Shown piece by piece: positions 22,614 to 33,178 of a DNA stretch of 64,000 nt (within the stretch, counting starts at the first letter, position 1; every line of letters begins with the position of its first letter). The notes under the pieces were generated by a model that made no database searches, was not told the DNA's origin, and saw only the letters and a list, made by a program, of their open reading frames with translations. Position numbers and translations under genes: made by a program. This stretch comes from Alternaria dauci. Its lineage: Eukaryota > Ascomycota > Dothideomycetes > Pleosporales > Pleosporaceae. The stretch spans positions 3,038,001 to 3,102,000 of the forward strand of contig NC_091274.1 in the NCBI RefSeq assembly GCF_042100115.1, read 5' to 3'.

Positions 22614-23022
22614 ATGCAGCTCTCCATCATCTTCAGCCTCCTCGCAGGCGCTGCGTCTTTCGCCGCTGCCGGTGACGTCTTCTCTGCGGTAAGAGACATT
22701 CTGCATGCAAGATCCGACGAGCAGTGACTGACATGCTCTCTCCAGTGTAAACCAGAGCATGACTGCTGCTTCTCCACTCTCGGAGCTTGTCAACGCCAGT
22801 CGCACTTTTTCATAGAGCGACACGTTGAATGCAAATTGATCGATCTCTGCCCGGATCTTGGAGTTTCTCTGCAGGACTGCGTAAGCATACCTCTGTTTGT
22901 TTTGCTTGTTGGCACATTGATCTGTTCCGGCAACGTTTTTGATAAGCTGCTAACCTGTTATTCAGAATGCGGATTGCTGCGCAATTTCGACCAAGTGGGG
23001 TCGTGGCTGCCCTGGCAAATAG
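22614..23022 (+). CDS. Small secreted cysteine-rich protein (effector-like), three exons
   Basis: Exons 22614-22688, 22746-22880 and 22966-23022. Introns are 22689-22745 (57 nt; GTAAGA, CAG) and 22881-22965 (85 nt; GTAAGC, GCTAAC, CAG), all phase 0; 88 aa. The signal peptide is MQLSIIFSLLAGAASFAAAG, cleaved probably near residue 20-25. The mature chain has ten cysteines (26, 32, 33, 40, 54, 60, 70, 74, 75, 85), with two CC doublets (HDCCF, ADCCA) consistent with five disulfides. Each intron falls beside a cysteine codon. It shares no clear sequence with the neighbour at 20.7-21.2 kb. No family recognised; an apoplastic or antimicrobial role is only a guess. Confidence 0.82.
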
Positions 23023-24372
23023 ATTGGACAGTTGATACAGCACCACAAGGACTTGCTGCTAGATCTCACCTCGGCGTCTTACCACTCTGTTCGTAATCCT
23101 GTCATCTAGACAATCAATTCTACAATCGAGACTATTTTCACCAAAGCAATGGACATCTCATGACGAGTCCCTTCAGCGCATGTTCAACTCCCCTTGCAGC
23201 AATGCGTCCATCAGTGAGGCAGGAGTATCTCAAGCCTTCGTAGGTTCTGCTTTTCTAGCTTCCCACCTTGGAAGGCGAGTTCCTGTTTGTGCGACGGCAT
23301 AAATCTCCAGTCTTGTTGAACACGAGGTAGTGAGCTGGAATTGGCAGGTTTGTAGGAATGCGTTGGCATGTATAGCGGATTGGCTTTCGAAACGACGTCG
23401 TCGTAGATTGTGAAAGGAGAAGATGTATTAACCTATACGTAGTTTCTTCCCCGTCTATCTGGCTGATGGTCAGAAGTCGAATGAATTTTCTCACGTCCGT
23501 TATGTGCTTCGGTGGAAATATCCACCATTATCCGGGAGTTCTTTGTGTTTGCGTCATTGTTCCTTCTGAGAACTCTTTCATATGTGTGTGGTATGTGCTG
23601 CGATACATCTGAGTATATTGTGGTAGGATCTTCTCAATAACCGATTTTACTGTGGATGGCTACCGTAGAGACTCAATAAAACTTAAGTGCCCATAATTCA
23701 GGCTACAGCCAAGTTTTGTCTACACTGGTTCTCAAAGATATGTTCTAGTAACGCGCATCCGTGCTTACAGTTCAGTCATTCCCTAGGATTCGATCGAAGT
23801 TGTGGGTGCAATGATCTGTACCAGTTACAGCTGATAGATACAAAGGCACGATAGATATAAAAGTCCTGGTATGAACTATACAACCCAAGGCTGAACCCGC
23901 TCAGCGTGCACTCCCAAGCCTATCACTGATAAAGACATCAGCATTCTATATCGCAGGCAGGGTATCCTTGCGGCAAATCCGGTGATATCCAGGGAGCATT
24001 TTCATTCTCAATTCTCACGGGCATAGCGCTGGCGAAGCGTGCGGCACCAAGGCTATTTCTGTGACTACCAAGAATGTGAGTCATTATTCCGCTCGAAAGA
24101 CGTCTTTTGTATTGACGGTCGAGAGATTCAAGGAATTATAACATAGAGCTTCTATGACAGAGCACAGTAATCGCAGAAAGTACGTGAGAGAACAATGCGG
24201 TTTGCATGTTTTCATTTGCGCGACAAACCTTACTGATCTAAGCACCCTTAATGTCTCCAAGCCCCATAGAAGGTTTAGCTGTGCCCTCGAATGCACCTTT
24301 TCTTAAGCTTTCATCGAAGCATAAAGCAACGATACTTGGATGCTAACCCAACTCTATCGACACTAATGTCCT
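23023..24372. other. Intergenic, 1.35 kb
   Basis: AT-rich with many stops in all frames; no gene or repeat structure recognised. Confidence 0.5.
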
Positions 24373-24793
24373 TTAATACTGTTCTTTTGATAACTTTAAT
24401 ACAGAACTTACGCAAATCTTGGTGCATGACTATTCTCTCTGTTAGCACGCATGTATTCTAATGCTGAGGCTATTTCTTACTGGACAGAAACCCGAAGCAT
24501 TACACCCAGAACATGTTCCAACTTGACATGTCTCTCCCTTTTGCTCTTTCAGTATATGCTAGCAACTCATCTGTAGACTAGACTTACTGCGCTACAGGCT
24601 GCGGAGTTGTCCTGAAAGCCAAAATCACAGACAAACGCTAGCTACGGAACACATTAGTAAACTTGGATTGTGAACGTTGTGGAAAGCTTACGTCACTTAT
24701 TGGGCATTCGTCAAGTTCACACATCTCGATCATTTGACATGATTGGCCAAAGACAGCTGTTGAGAAAATAGCAACAAGAATTATCGGTTTCAT
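24373..24793 (-). CDS. Candidate small secreted cysteine-rich protein, multi-exon, possibly decaying
   Basis: Starts at 24793 with signal-like MKPIILVAIFSTAVFGQ followed by SCQMIEMCELDECPISD. A first intron (donor GTAAGC, branch TACTAAT, acceptor TAG) leads to LAFVCDFGFQDNSAACSA. A later exon reads TCQVGTCSGCNASGFCP, and a 51-nt intron (GTAAGA, GCTAAC, TAG) leads to SCTKIC. All these pieces share phase 0. The weak point is the second intron after ACSA: donor GTAAGT is good, but the only frame-keeping acceptor is AAG near 24540. AAG acceptors also fit the P450 and GH79 genes in this window. If that junction is wrong, the gene is a pseudogene or the C-terminus differs. A TATA-like box lies ~62 bp upstream. 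Confidence 0.5.
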
Positions 24794-26105
24794 ACTGAGT
24801 AATCTTTGGGCTCACGACTAGCAATGGGAGAGATTATGTGGTGGAATCAACAGATTTATATTGAACGAATGCGGTGCAAGCCAGTCATGCACTGACAACA
24901 CGTTGAGTAATCTGTGATGAGCTGGATTGTATGTTCATACTTCGGGCTTATTACGGTGTAGAAATCGAGTGCCGATGACTATGCCAATTCGTGCAAATCG
25001 AACTAACGTAACTTTGGTTACGCAGAGGCTACGCTGGTTAGAGACGAGGTCGAGAGTCATACATATGTCGATGCCTGAGCCGTGGTAAGATACCGCATGT
25101 TGAAAGTATGCTAACTCTTTTATCTCTTCCGCCTAGGTAAGTTGATTAGAAAAGTGGAAACAGCTGTCGTTTTGGCGGTCTAGGTTGTCGCGTAGCTGCT
25201 GCCTACTCTGCACGTATCGCCCGGTCATTACCAATACTGGGGCCGATAATCACATTATCTTCCTGTTCCTCATTGATGCCGAAAATTAGAACGCTGTGGT
25301 GGATGAAACTGGTTGTCGACCTGACCGCAATGCAAAGAGGAAGGATAGCCGAAAAGGCGGTCTAGAAGACAATCAGAGCACACCAGAAACGAACCATCTA
25401 CACGTACGATACAATTCAATTTGCATCAAGCACCTGTTTCTGATGGGTATTTATCCATAAAATACTCTGATACCACGCCCAAAACCACTGACTAGACTTT
25501 GCATAACTTCCACAATTCTGAATGATCTAAACGAACAGGTTCTCTGAAAATGGGAGAATTCGCAAGTACAAGAATGCTAATATGCCCTACATGTTTGACG
25601 TAGACAGCGACGATCTCGCCTTCACATGGTGTGGGAACCACTCTGGAGGAAACCTGGGCATGCAATGAGCAGCCCAGGATAGTAACAAACGACCTGGAGC
25701 AATCACATACGGCACTGGTGATGCACGGCTGACCACTTGGGACTGTAGCAGCGAACACAAGATGCACGACGCAGCATAGGGGAACGTTCGGTAGTCGCAT
25801 CTCACATTCTTGTCTCTCTTGTAGAACGAAGAAGATAACGAACGTCTTTTGTTACCGATGTGAAAGAAGCAAGAGAAGTAATATCATTATTGAAAAGACT
25901 ATTAGATGGCATAGAACAAATCACTATTGAGGCATACGCTACAACCCCTCCCTTTGTTCCCGTTCACTCATTAGATCTAGAATCATTACTCATCGCTTCC
26001 ACCAGCGTCGTTTGCTTCCAGCTAACCCAAACACGTCCTCTCAAACACCATCGTTGACCCCATAATCCCGATTTCCGACAACACCAACGACCTGATCCTC
26101 CATCT
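24794..26105. other. Intergenic, 1.3 kb
   Basis: One Cys-containing ORF on - (25800-25492, 102 codons) opens with a weakly signal-like MRLPNVPLCCVVHLVFAATV, but its later part has no motif and no convincing splice model. Otherwise nothing recognised. Confidence 0.4.
24855..24860 (-). promoter_or_regulatory. TATA-box-like element
   Basis: TATAAA on the minus strand, 62 bp before the ATG at 24793. Confidence 0.35.
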
Positions 26106-27646
26106 CTAACTCGTGCAGCTGCCAAAAGATGCTTGGCAGCCCTTGGAAGCAGCACAGTAATCTGCAGTAGTACCACAGTTACCATACTTACTGCAGCACA
26201 GTCCAGTCTTGCAGATATACCCGTTATTATTCCCCTTTCCAATGTTTCCACACGTACCATCTGGAGACACACTGCCCGGTTCAGCAGGGGCATCGCATTT
26301 TCCAAACTCAGGTTGGCAGACACTTGCAGCACAGTAGTCCGAGGTTGTACCACAGTTGCCGTACTTGCTGCAACACGCGCCAGTCTTGCAGACGTAGCCT
26401 TTGTTCTTTCCGGCTCCGAGGTTTCCGCACGTGTTGTCGGGTGTGATGCTTCCTGGTCCGAGAGTTGCGCCGGGGTTGGGGGAGGTAGCTGTCATGGTGG
26501 TGTTGGAAAACCTAAAGGTTGATGAAGGGACATTGGTTGCACTGGGATTGGGTGTCATGGTGGCTTCGTCGCGGTACGAGGATGAAGAGATGGGAGGATT
26601 GCATATGCCAAATGCTGGTTGGCAGACATTTGCAGCGCAGTATTCGTTGGTGCTTCCGCAGCTGCCGTATTTACTGCAGCATCGGCCGCCGTTTGGTGGG
26701 CACGTCCAGCCTAGGTTGTTGCCAGCGTTGATATTACCGCACCTTCCATTGAGGGAGTAGGTAACAGTCGGGCCAGCTTCAGCGCTACTGGTCTGCGAAT
26801 TTGTCAGCCGTCTGCTTGGTTTTGCTGAATGTTGGAGATAAATACCGTATCCGAGGGTCTAGGTTGGCGAACTGAACGATACCATTGCGAGGTCGATGGC
26901 TCACCGAGACATTCTGCAACAGTCACGGTTTTGAGGCCTCTGCTTTGTACTACAGAAATCATGTAGTCGATGAGTACGCCTTGTGTCCAGACTTCTTGCT
27001 CGTGGGCTTCGACGATAGTGCGGCCCATGTCAAGACCATCGATGAAGAGTTTCTTAGCCGTTTCGATCGCGGTTTCTGTTTGGTACTCCCAGTCCTTGGT
27101 GTTCAGGTCACCGATGATAACATGGTACTCAAGCTCCTTGAGGACACTGAGGGCATTGGCGTTGACGGATAAAAACGGTGGTCGCATGTAGTATGGGAAA
27201 TATCCCAGGATATTCGTCATAGCTTCCTCGAGCAACACCATTTCTTGTCGTACCCCCTCAGCGGTCAGGGTTGCGAGATCCTTGTGACTCCAGGTATGCG
27301 AGCCGATCTGATGTCCCATGCTGACCATTCTCTGTAGGGTAGAGTTGTATTCATAGATGTTGCCCTTGTTGGCTCCATTGATGAACCAAGTCGCCATGAA
27401 TCCGGCGGCTTGCATCCTGAACGTCAAGTCAGTACGTTACTAGATCTGAAATGCCTACTGAGATGCTGCATACCTGTCGAGCACACTTTCGGAATAAATC
27501 CATGGCCCGTCATCAAAACCTGGAGCAATGACTCCCGGCACAGTACACGAGTAGATCTGAAACCCGAACGGAACTGCAGAAGCGAGAGAGGCTAGTGCCG
27601 TGAGAGCACCAATCGCACTCGCTACCCCACCAAATCGCTTGCTCAT
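26106..27646 (-). CDS. Secreted chitin deacetylase (CE4) with three CBM18 modules
   Basis: Removes acetyl groups from chitin to give chitosan; CBM18 modules bind chitin. Exons are 27646-27474, 27416-26846 and 26792-26106; introns are 57 and 53 nt (GTATGC and GTATTT donors, CTGAC branches, CAG acceptors); 476 aa. There is a signal peptide at ~1-24. NodB motifs are GFDDGP (Asp45/Asp46), HTWSH (metal-binding His98/His102), RPPF (136-139), a DLNTKDW block and a final VEAHE, so the site looks complete although motif 1 has Gly where Thr is usual. After a short linker come three hevein-like modules with CCSKYG-x-CG. It follows the chitin synthase on the same strand. Wall remodelling or shielding of wall chitin from plant chitinases are the likely roles. 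Confidence 0.9.
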
Positions 27647-28401
27647 CGTGAAGACAGGGGATAGTTTGGTCGATCGTAGGTAGTGCGGTATGGAGGTTTG
27701 GACTGAAACACAGCAAACTAACCAATATCCGGAAGCTGAAAATTTACCAATGCAAAGGTCATGCAGGCGCGGAATGAGCGCGCAATTTAACTGATCCCAG
27801 AAAACTTTCTTTAGTGCAGATCCGGCATAAGCGTAAGGCCACCGAGTTCAGCCGCAACATCGAGACTGCTTGTAACAAAAGCCATCTCGTACCAAGTCCC
27901 GAGGTCGTACGGATTTGAGCCACTTCGCATAGCTAGACCTCGACAACTCAGCAAAATGGCTGGCTGGACGTTACTGATTTGAGTGTACTGGCGCCACAAA
28001 TCATGACATTTAGGCTGTAGAGGGCAAGCGTGCAAGCGGGAAGAGTCTGGATTCATGCTAGTTCTATCGAAAAACACCACACTTTGACCTCCCCGCGTTC
28101 AGCTGACCGCTTAACGGGGCATGATCAGAATGAATTCGCCACTCGCTGCAAAGATATTGCGACATATTATCGACGCATGGTTCGATTCGACATCAACGTT
28201 GTATCACGTCTTGGTCACGGATCGCACTCGAAATTAGGAGTCGTTTATGAATCAGAAGGATATTGAGTAAGGGTTACTCGTGAATTTTCACTCTGATTGA
28301 AGTTGTATGACTGAAAATGTTGGTATAATGTTGCAACCGAGAAAAACTAGCCATTAAGGTATTTTACGCAAGGAAATCTATCGAAAACAGCAAATGCAAT
28401 A
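27647..28401. other. Intergenic, 755 bp
   Basis: Promoter region of the chitin deacetylase gene and 3' region of the chitin synthase gene. No convincing ORF. Confidence 0.5.
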
Positions 28402-30509
28402 CTATCGCCCCATGCCAACAGTTGCCTCCTCGTCGTTGGTAGATGCCGTATGAGTGCTCTTCTCATTATTGCTGCCGTCACCCGAAGCGTCTGTATCTTC
28501 CGAAACAACCTGTCGCGTCTTGCCCCAGGAGAAAGCATCCAAGTGCCACATGGTGTAGAAAAGAACAAAGATGGTAAGGAACGGTCCCGTAAAGAAATAA
28601 ATGACGAGACCGACTAGGAATTGGCACTTCGCCTTGCGGCCCTTGGGCATCCAGAAAACGAGCGTAATCATGTACATGTACGGCACAATCACACCTCCCA
28701 GGAAGGCGACGGTGATGTACCAAGCAACATGCCGAGCAGCGTGGATCAGACCCGCGATTGAGCCCATGATGAAGATGTTGCAGAACCACGTCTGCACGTT
28801 GGAGAAAGCACGGAACCGCTCGAACCACTGGGTACCTCTGGCAGTGACGAGGCGGAAATCGTTAACCGTCGCGCCCATCGACCAGCGCTTGCGCTGCGAC
28901 ATGAAGACCGAGAGCGAAGTCGGGACATCAGTCCAAGCGACGGATCGGATCGACTGGCGGGTCTGGACGTGGGGCGAGGCAGTGAGGACATGGCAGACGT
29001 GGTTGCGATCCTCGCTGTACGCGCCGCGGAGGTGCTTGAGCATGCCGTCTGTCGGGCTCGGGCAGTAGCCGAACAGCGTGCGCAGAATGTGATCGCCGTT
29101 GTTCTCCTCACAGACCTTGAGGATCTGGCAGCATCCGGGGAGACAAGAGACCTTGTGTGTGACGATGGACTGGTGGAGACGCGGCAGACCCTGACTAATG
29201 GTGTAAGAGGCGTTCTGCATCAGACGCCACACGTTCCACGGGCCGTCTTTGAAGTCTACCCAGACGACACCGCAAACGCCAAAGCACTTGGGGTACCGCG
29301 ACTCGGAGATGAGGTAGTAGATGCACCATTCGTCGAAAACCGTGTCGGCGTCCATGCCGACGATTTGATCAAAGTTGTCGATGCCGCAGTCGTCGAGGAC
29401 AAACGAGGTCATCTCGCCGAATAACCTGTTCGACATGACGGTCGTTGGGCGCTCGTGTCGCTGATTGAACTTGTATGCTGTATAGCGGATTAGTTTCGCG
29501 ATTAGAGAAAGCGGGTTGTGGAACTTACCAAACGAGCGGAGAAGAATGAGGCCGTCGCGCTTTCCCTTGTTGGTCATCTTGACGATGCACAGGTAGTTGA
29601 GACCCCTGTACTGTCCCTTCTGCATGATAATGTCCATAGGCTCCTTGTCCCAAGCCATGTAAGCGTCCTTCATGTGTATGCGCGAAGTCTTTTCCGTCAA
29701 AATCGTGTCGAGCAGACATTCGCCGGTGGTCTGCGTCATGCCCGGGCCGCGAGCGCGACCGTCGCAGATGATGAAGACGCACTGCTTGTGGTTCTCGATG
29801 CCTTTCTGCTCAACGAGCGAATCAAGAGATTTGCGGAGCTCCTCTTCGTTCTCGTTGTAGCAGGGGATGATAAGCATGAGCGACTCGGGTGTCTCGGGCG
29901 CAGGATTCTTCTTCTCGGGGCGGAGGCAGCGGAAGGCGAGCCAGAGGAGGAGGGTGATGACAACGGTGAAGTTGATGAATACACCGTAAGTGATGAAGGG
30001 AAGGAAGACGTAATGGTAGCCCTTGAACCACCACGAGCCAAAGAGCAGAAAACCACTATAGCTGGTTAGCAGGGTAGGCAATTGTGTCAGTTTCGAGAAA
30101 CTTACTTGAATCCAAAGATGCAGAATTGAAAGGCGGTCTTTCGGACCTTCATGAGTCTTTGAGCGCGGCGGACCTTTGAACCATCCGGGTCGGAAAAGTC
30201 TGGCTTCTCGTCGACCATGGTGTTGAGTTCGCCCAATTGCTTGACTCTCTCTTCACCGCGGTCTGCGCAACTATCCAACAAGATTTGATCGCACTTTTCG
30301 TTGGTGTAGACCTCATTGTTAGGAGTACCAGGAAGCGTCGTGCCCAAAGAGAGGGAACTGGAGTGGTGGGCATGTCGAGAAGTGTTGTATCTCTCTGAAG
30401 CAACGTCCCACTCCTGCATAACATTGCTTAGATCTGGTCTGAGAAAGACATTATCTGGCTCTGAAGGAAGACTGGAAGCGAGAGGACGAGCAGGCTCAGC
30501 GGAAGACAT
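28402..30509 (-). CDS. Chitin synthase (GT2), short form without myosin domain, possibly class VI
   Basis: Polymerises GlcNAc from UDP-GlcNAc into chitin at the plasma membrane. Exons are 30509-30106, 30055-29529 and 29477-28402; introns are 50 nt (GTAAGT, GCTAAC, TAG) and 51 nt (GTAAGT, ACTAAT, CAG). The product is 668 aa. The second intron is in frame and open, so unspliced it adds 17 residues. The start at 30509 (context ACAATGTC) is preferred over an in-frame ATG at 30563. Membrane helices near ~135-190 precede the catalytic core with PCYNENEEEL, GMDADTVFD, SEDRNHVC (~466) and SQRKRW (~505), then C-terminal helices. The small size and lack of a myosin motor or long N-terminal domain suggest class VI, but the class call is from memory. 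Confidence 0.82.
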
Positions 30510-33178
30510 TGTAGAACTTTTGGTGCCTTGGGCGTAAGGTAAAGACAATGAGATGCTGCACAAACATTTTCGAAGGAGTCCATCACTGATGTATCAAGCC
30601 ATCGCTCGGAAGATCTGCAAGGAGTATAGTCGGCGTGCAAAGCTCCAAGAGCTCCATGACATTGGCACCAATGACCTAGACCCCGTGGCAGCCACGCAGC
30701 TCTACACAGAAAATTGAAATGCACCATTCAGCAGCCACAAAATCTTCTGGCGTCTTTGGGCGATGCTTGCTGGATTGCAACACGTCGTTGCGGCTGAGAG
30801 CCTGGAATCATTGGGCCCAGCTGGAAGTATCGGCGGCGCCGCTGCTCTGTGGGGTGAATTAAGTTAAGCGACAGTGTTTAGGGAGGAGAGTGATGGTCTC
30901 GGGAGACGAGGCTCGGACGATGCGGTAGCGCGCAAGGCTTCGGCAGTCACGCAATAAGCGTGCCACGGCTCGATCAGGGTCTACCACACCCCAATGCGCC
31001 AAAAGGTACCGCCGTTAGCGTCGCCTTGCCTACATTAGCTGCATGTTTGTCAGCCTTGGCAATATTCTGGCTGCTTTCCTCGCGCCCCGGACCAGGTTCC
31101 GCTGTGCTTGGCATTCCGCTTTAGGTGGTGAAGAAGCCTCCTCAGCCTGGCGCTAAGCTTGCTTGGACAGCACCCCAGCGCTAGAAGCCACCAACTCACG
31201 GTACTCACCGCACAGCCCCTGTCGTTGAAGATCCCGCAGTATCTTGGGGTAGCGAAGGCGGGACAGCGATTGGTGGGCCTGGGCCGGATGCTTGGTTCGA
31301 CGGTGACACATCCTGATGCATCCGTATTTCGCCCCAGACTACTCAACAACACCAGCAGGCAGCAGTTTGCGCCCCACGTTTGTTTTGCTATACATGTGAA
31401 AATCTCTGCAATAGTCTTGAACCACGTCCACGCTAATGCTCCCGTGTCTGTCTGCACTAACATCTCCATGTCATTTCTACCATCTCTACACTCTCCATGA
31501 TGCGCGGCTCCAGTGCTCAGCGTGGCGGCCATTTGAAACGCACCTCTTTGAAGTATCTCTTAGGTAATGACTTGGTGATGCTTAAACCATTTCCGGATAG
31601 ATCTATTTGAGGTTGCCTGCGGCTTGTAGTGCGGGATAGCGGTCTTGGCAGGGACACGGGATCGCAAGCGAGAGCGGCCTCACCAATGACTACGTGCTGA
31701 CTTGCGCCTGGCCGATTCGCTAACCCCCGGCCGACTAGGATGGCAAATCTGCTGTCTTAGTGCGGAACCCCGGTCCGACAACAGTGAGATCTGGAGGCGC
31801 TTACTTTTCTCGTCCAATCCCCGGCATCCAGGTTTTCCGACTGGCGGGGAGACAGTCCAGGGTAGGGCTGATGTGCGCAGGGCTGAACAAGTCAAGGCTG
31901 GAGGCCAGAGCGAATCAAGGCAAGACTGGTGTGGCGCATCTAGAATGTATAGGACAAGGTCTAGTCGAGGTATTCTTTTTGTCTATACCTGAACAAGTCA
32001 GATCGTACCCGGCTCGCGGTTCAGCTCTGTAATGGTGAATTGTCAATTGTGATGGAATTTGCGTGCTCGTATAGTGCGCCTTCGGTTGTGCGTCTTGGTG
32101 GTAAGCTGTGCATAACTAATAGACCATTTTTGCACCAGTCATGGTAAGGCGAACGAGGCACTGTGCAGGGCAAGATCTTTCAAAGTCAGGACATTGTGAC
32201 GAACCTACACTGGCGCGGCTACCAAACGCTGCACCGACGCTCGTTTCATACTAAGCAGAGTTCTCGTTAGGCTCGATGTCGTGATTTCTTGGTGTTTTGA
32301 AATCTCCCCTCTGCCGCTTCGGGATGCCCCTTGTACCTTTTTGTATACGCTCAGACGTGTTCTACTTAGCGACACCCAGTCATCTGGACCTCAGGCCATC
32401 GTGCACATACTTGCTTCCCTTTTGGTTAGCAAACCCAGCAGTCTGGACCGCATACCACTTGTCAACATCCCAGTTCAGTGAAGGACCGGCGTTTGGGCCA
32501 AACCATTGTGGCTCTCAGAAGCGAGTCGCCACCAGCTGCACCGGATTCAATAACATTCCGCTTCTTGTGGCGTCTTCGATGGGAAGCTGAGAAGTGCTTC
32601 TAGCAGTCTGGCTAAGATTTCATGTTGGGGAAGCTCAAGCAAAGGCTTATACCGCCTGCAAGCCACAGTGCTCTAAACCTTAACGGATGTACAGGCCAAC
32701 GACTTCTGCACGTGTAGGCCGCAATGGTATACTGTCGATGGATTGAGGTCTCGCCAGACGGGCTGAGAAAAATGCCATCCCACGTCGGGGCATGAGCGTC
32801 TAGATCGAATCACTGAATACGGAGACGGCGGAAACTCCAGCATGTCAGCCCAGGCGAGAACGTCGGTGTGGCCGTGGAGATGAAGGATGCTATCTGTTTT
32901 TAGCCAAGTTGGCTTGTAGGAGCAGGAGAGTTGTGGACCGGAGAATAACGATAGTGTGCAGCATGGATTCATGGGCCTGGTGTTGAGAGCGAGGCTGCAG
33001 AGGCTGCATGTGTATAAAGACAGTGGACGTTCTATCCATAAGCCAGCATCAAACTTCGCAATCAGCACTTCAATCTTTACACAGAGGCTTCAATCTCTAC
33101 AAAGGGTCTCATACCTTTCGCTTCATTCGTTCCATCCATCTCCCGTCTTCTCTTCTCCAGCATCATCCTTCCTCCACC
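30510..33178. other. Intergenic, 2.67 kb
   Basis: Divergent promoter region of the chitin synthase (-) and the nucleotide-sugar dehydrogenase (+). A ~130-bp part (31725-31835) contains three CCCCGG strings, possible zinc-cluster factor sites. Long ORFs here (e.g. 160 codons on - at 31532-31050) lack domains. Confidence 0.5.
33013..33018 (+). promoter_or_regulatory. TATA box of the nucleotide-sugar dehydrogenase gene
   Basis: TATAAA stands 166 bp before the ATG, followed by a CT/CA-rich leader typical of well expressed fungal genes. Confidence 0.5.

Noticed and set aside
25492..25800. 102-codon Cys-containing minus-strand ORF considered as a fourth secreted protein
   Set aside because: The signal-like start is weak (Pro and Cys in the hydrophobic core) and the second half is not Cys-patterned; left as intergenic.
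28170..28200. GGTTCGATTCG considered as a tRNA T-arm
   Set aside because: No D-arm, anticodon arm or acceptor stem upstream.
31050..31532. 160-codon minus-strand ORF
   Set aside because: No start context, splice partners or domain; composition resembles random GC-rich sequence.
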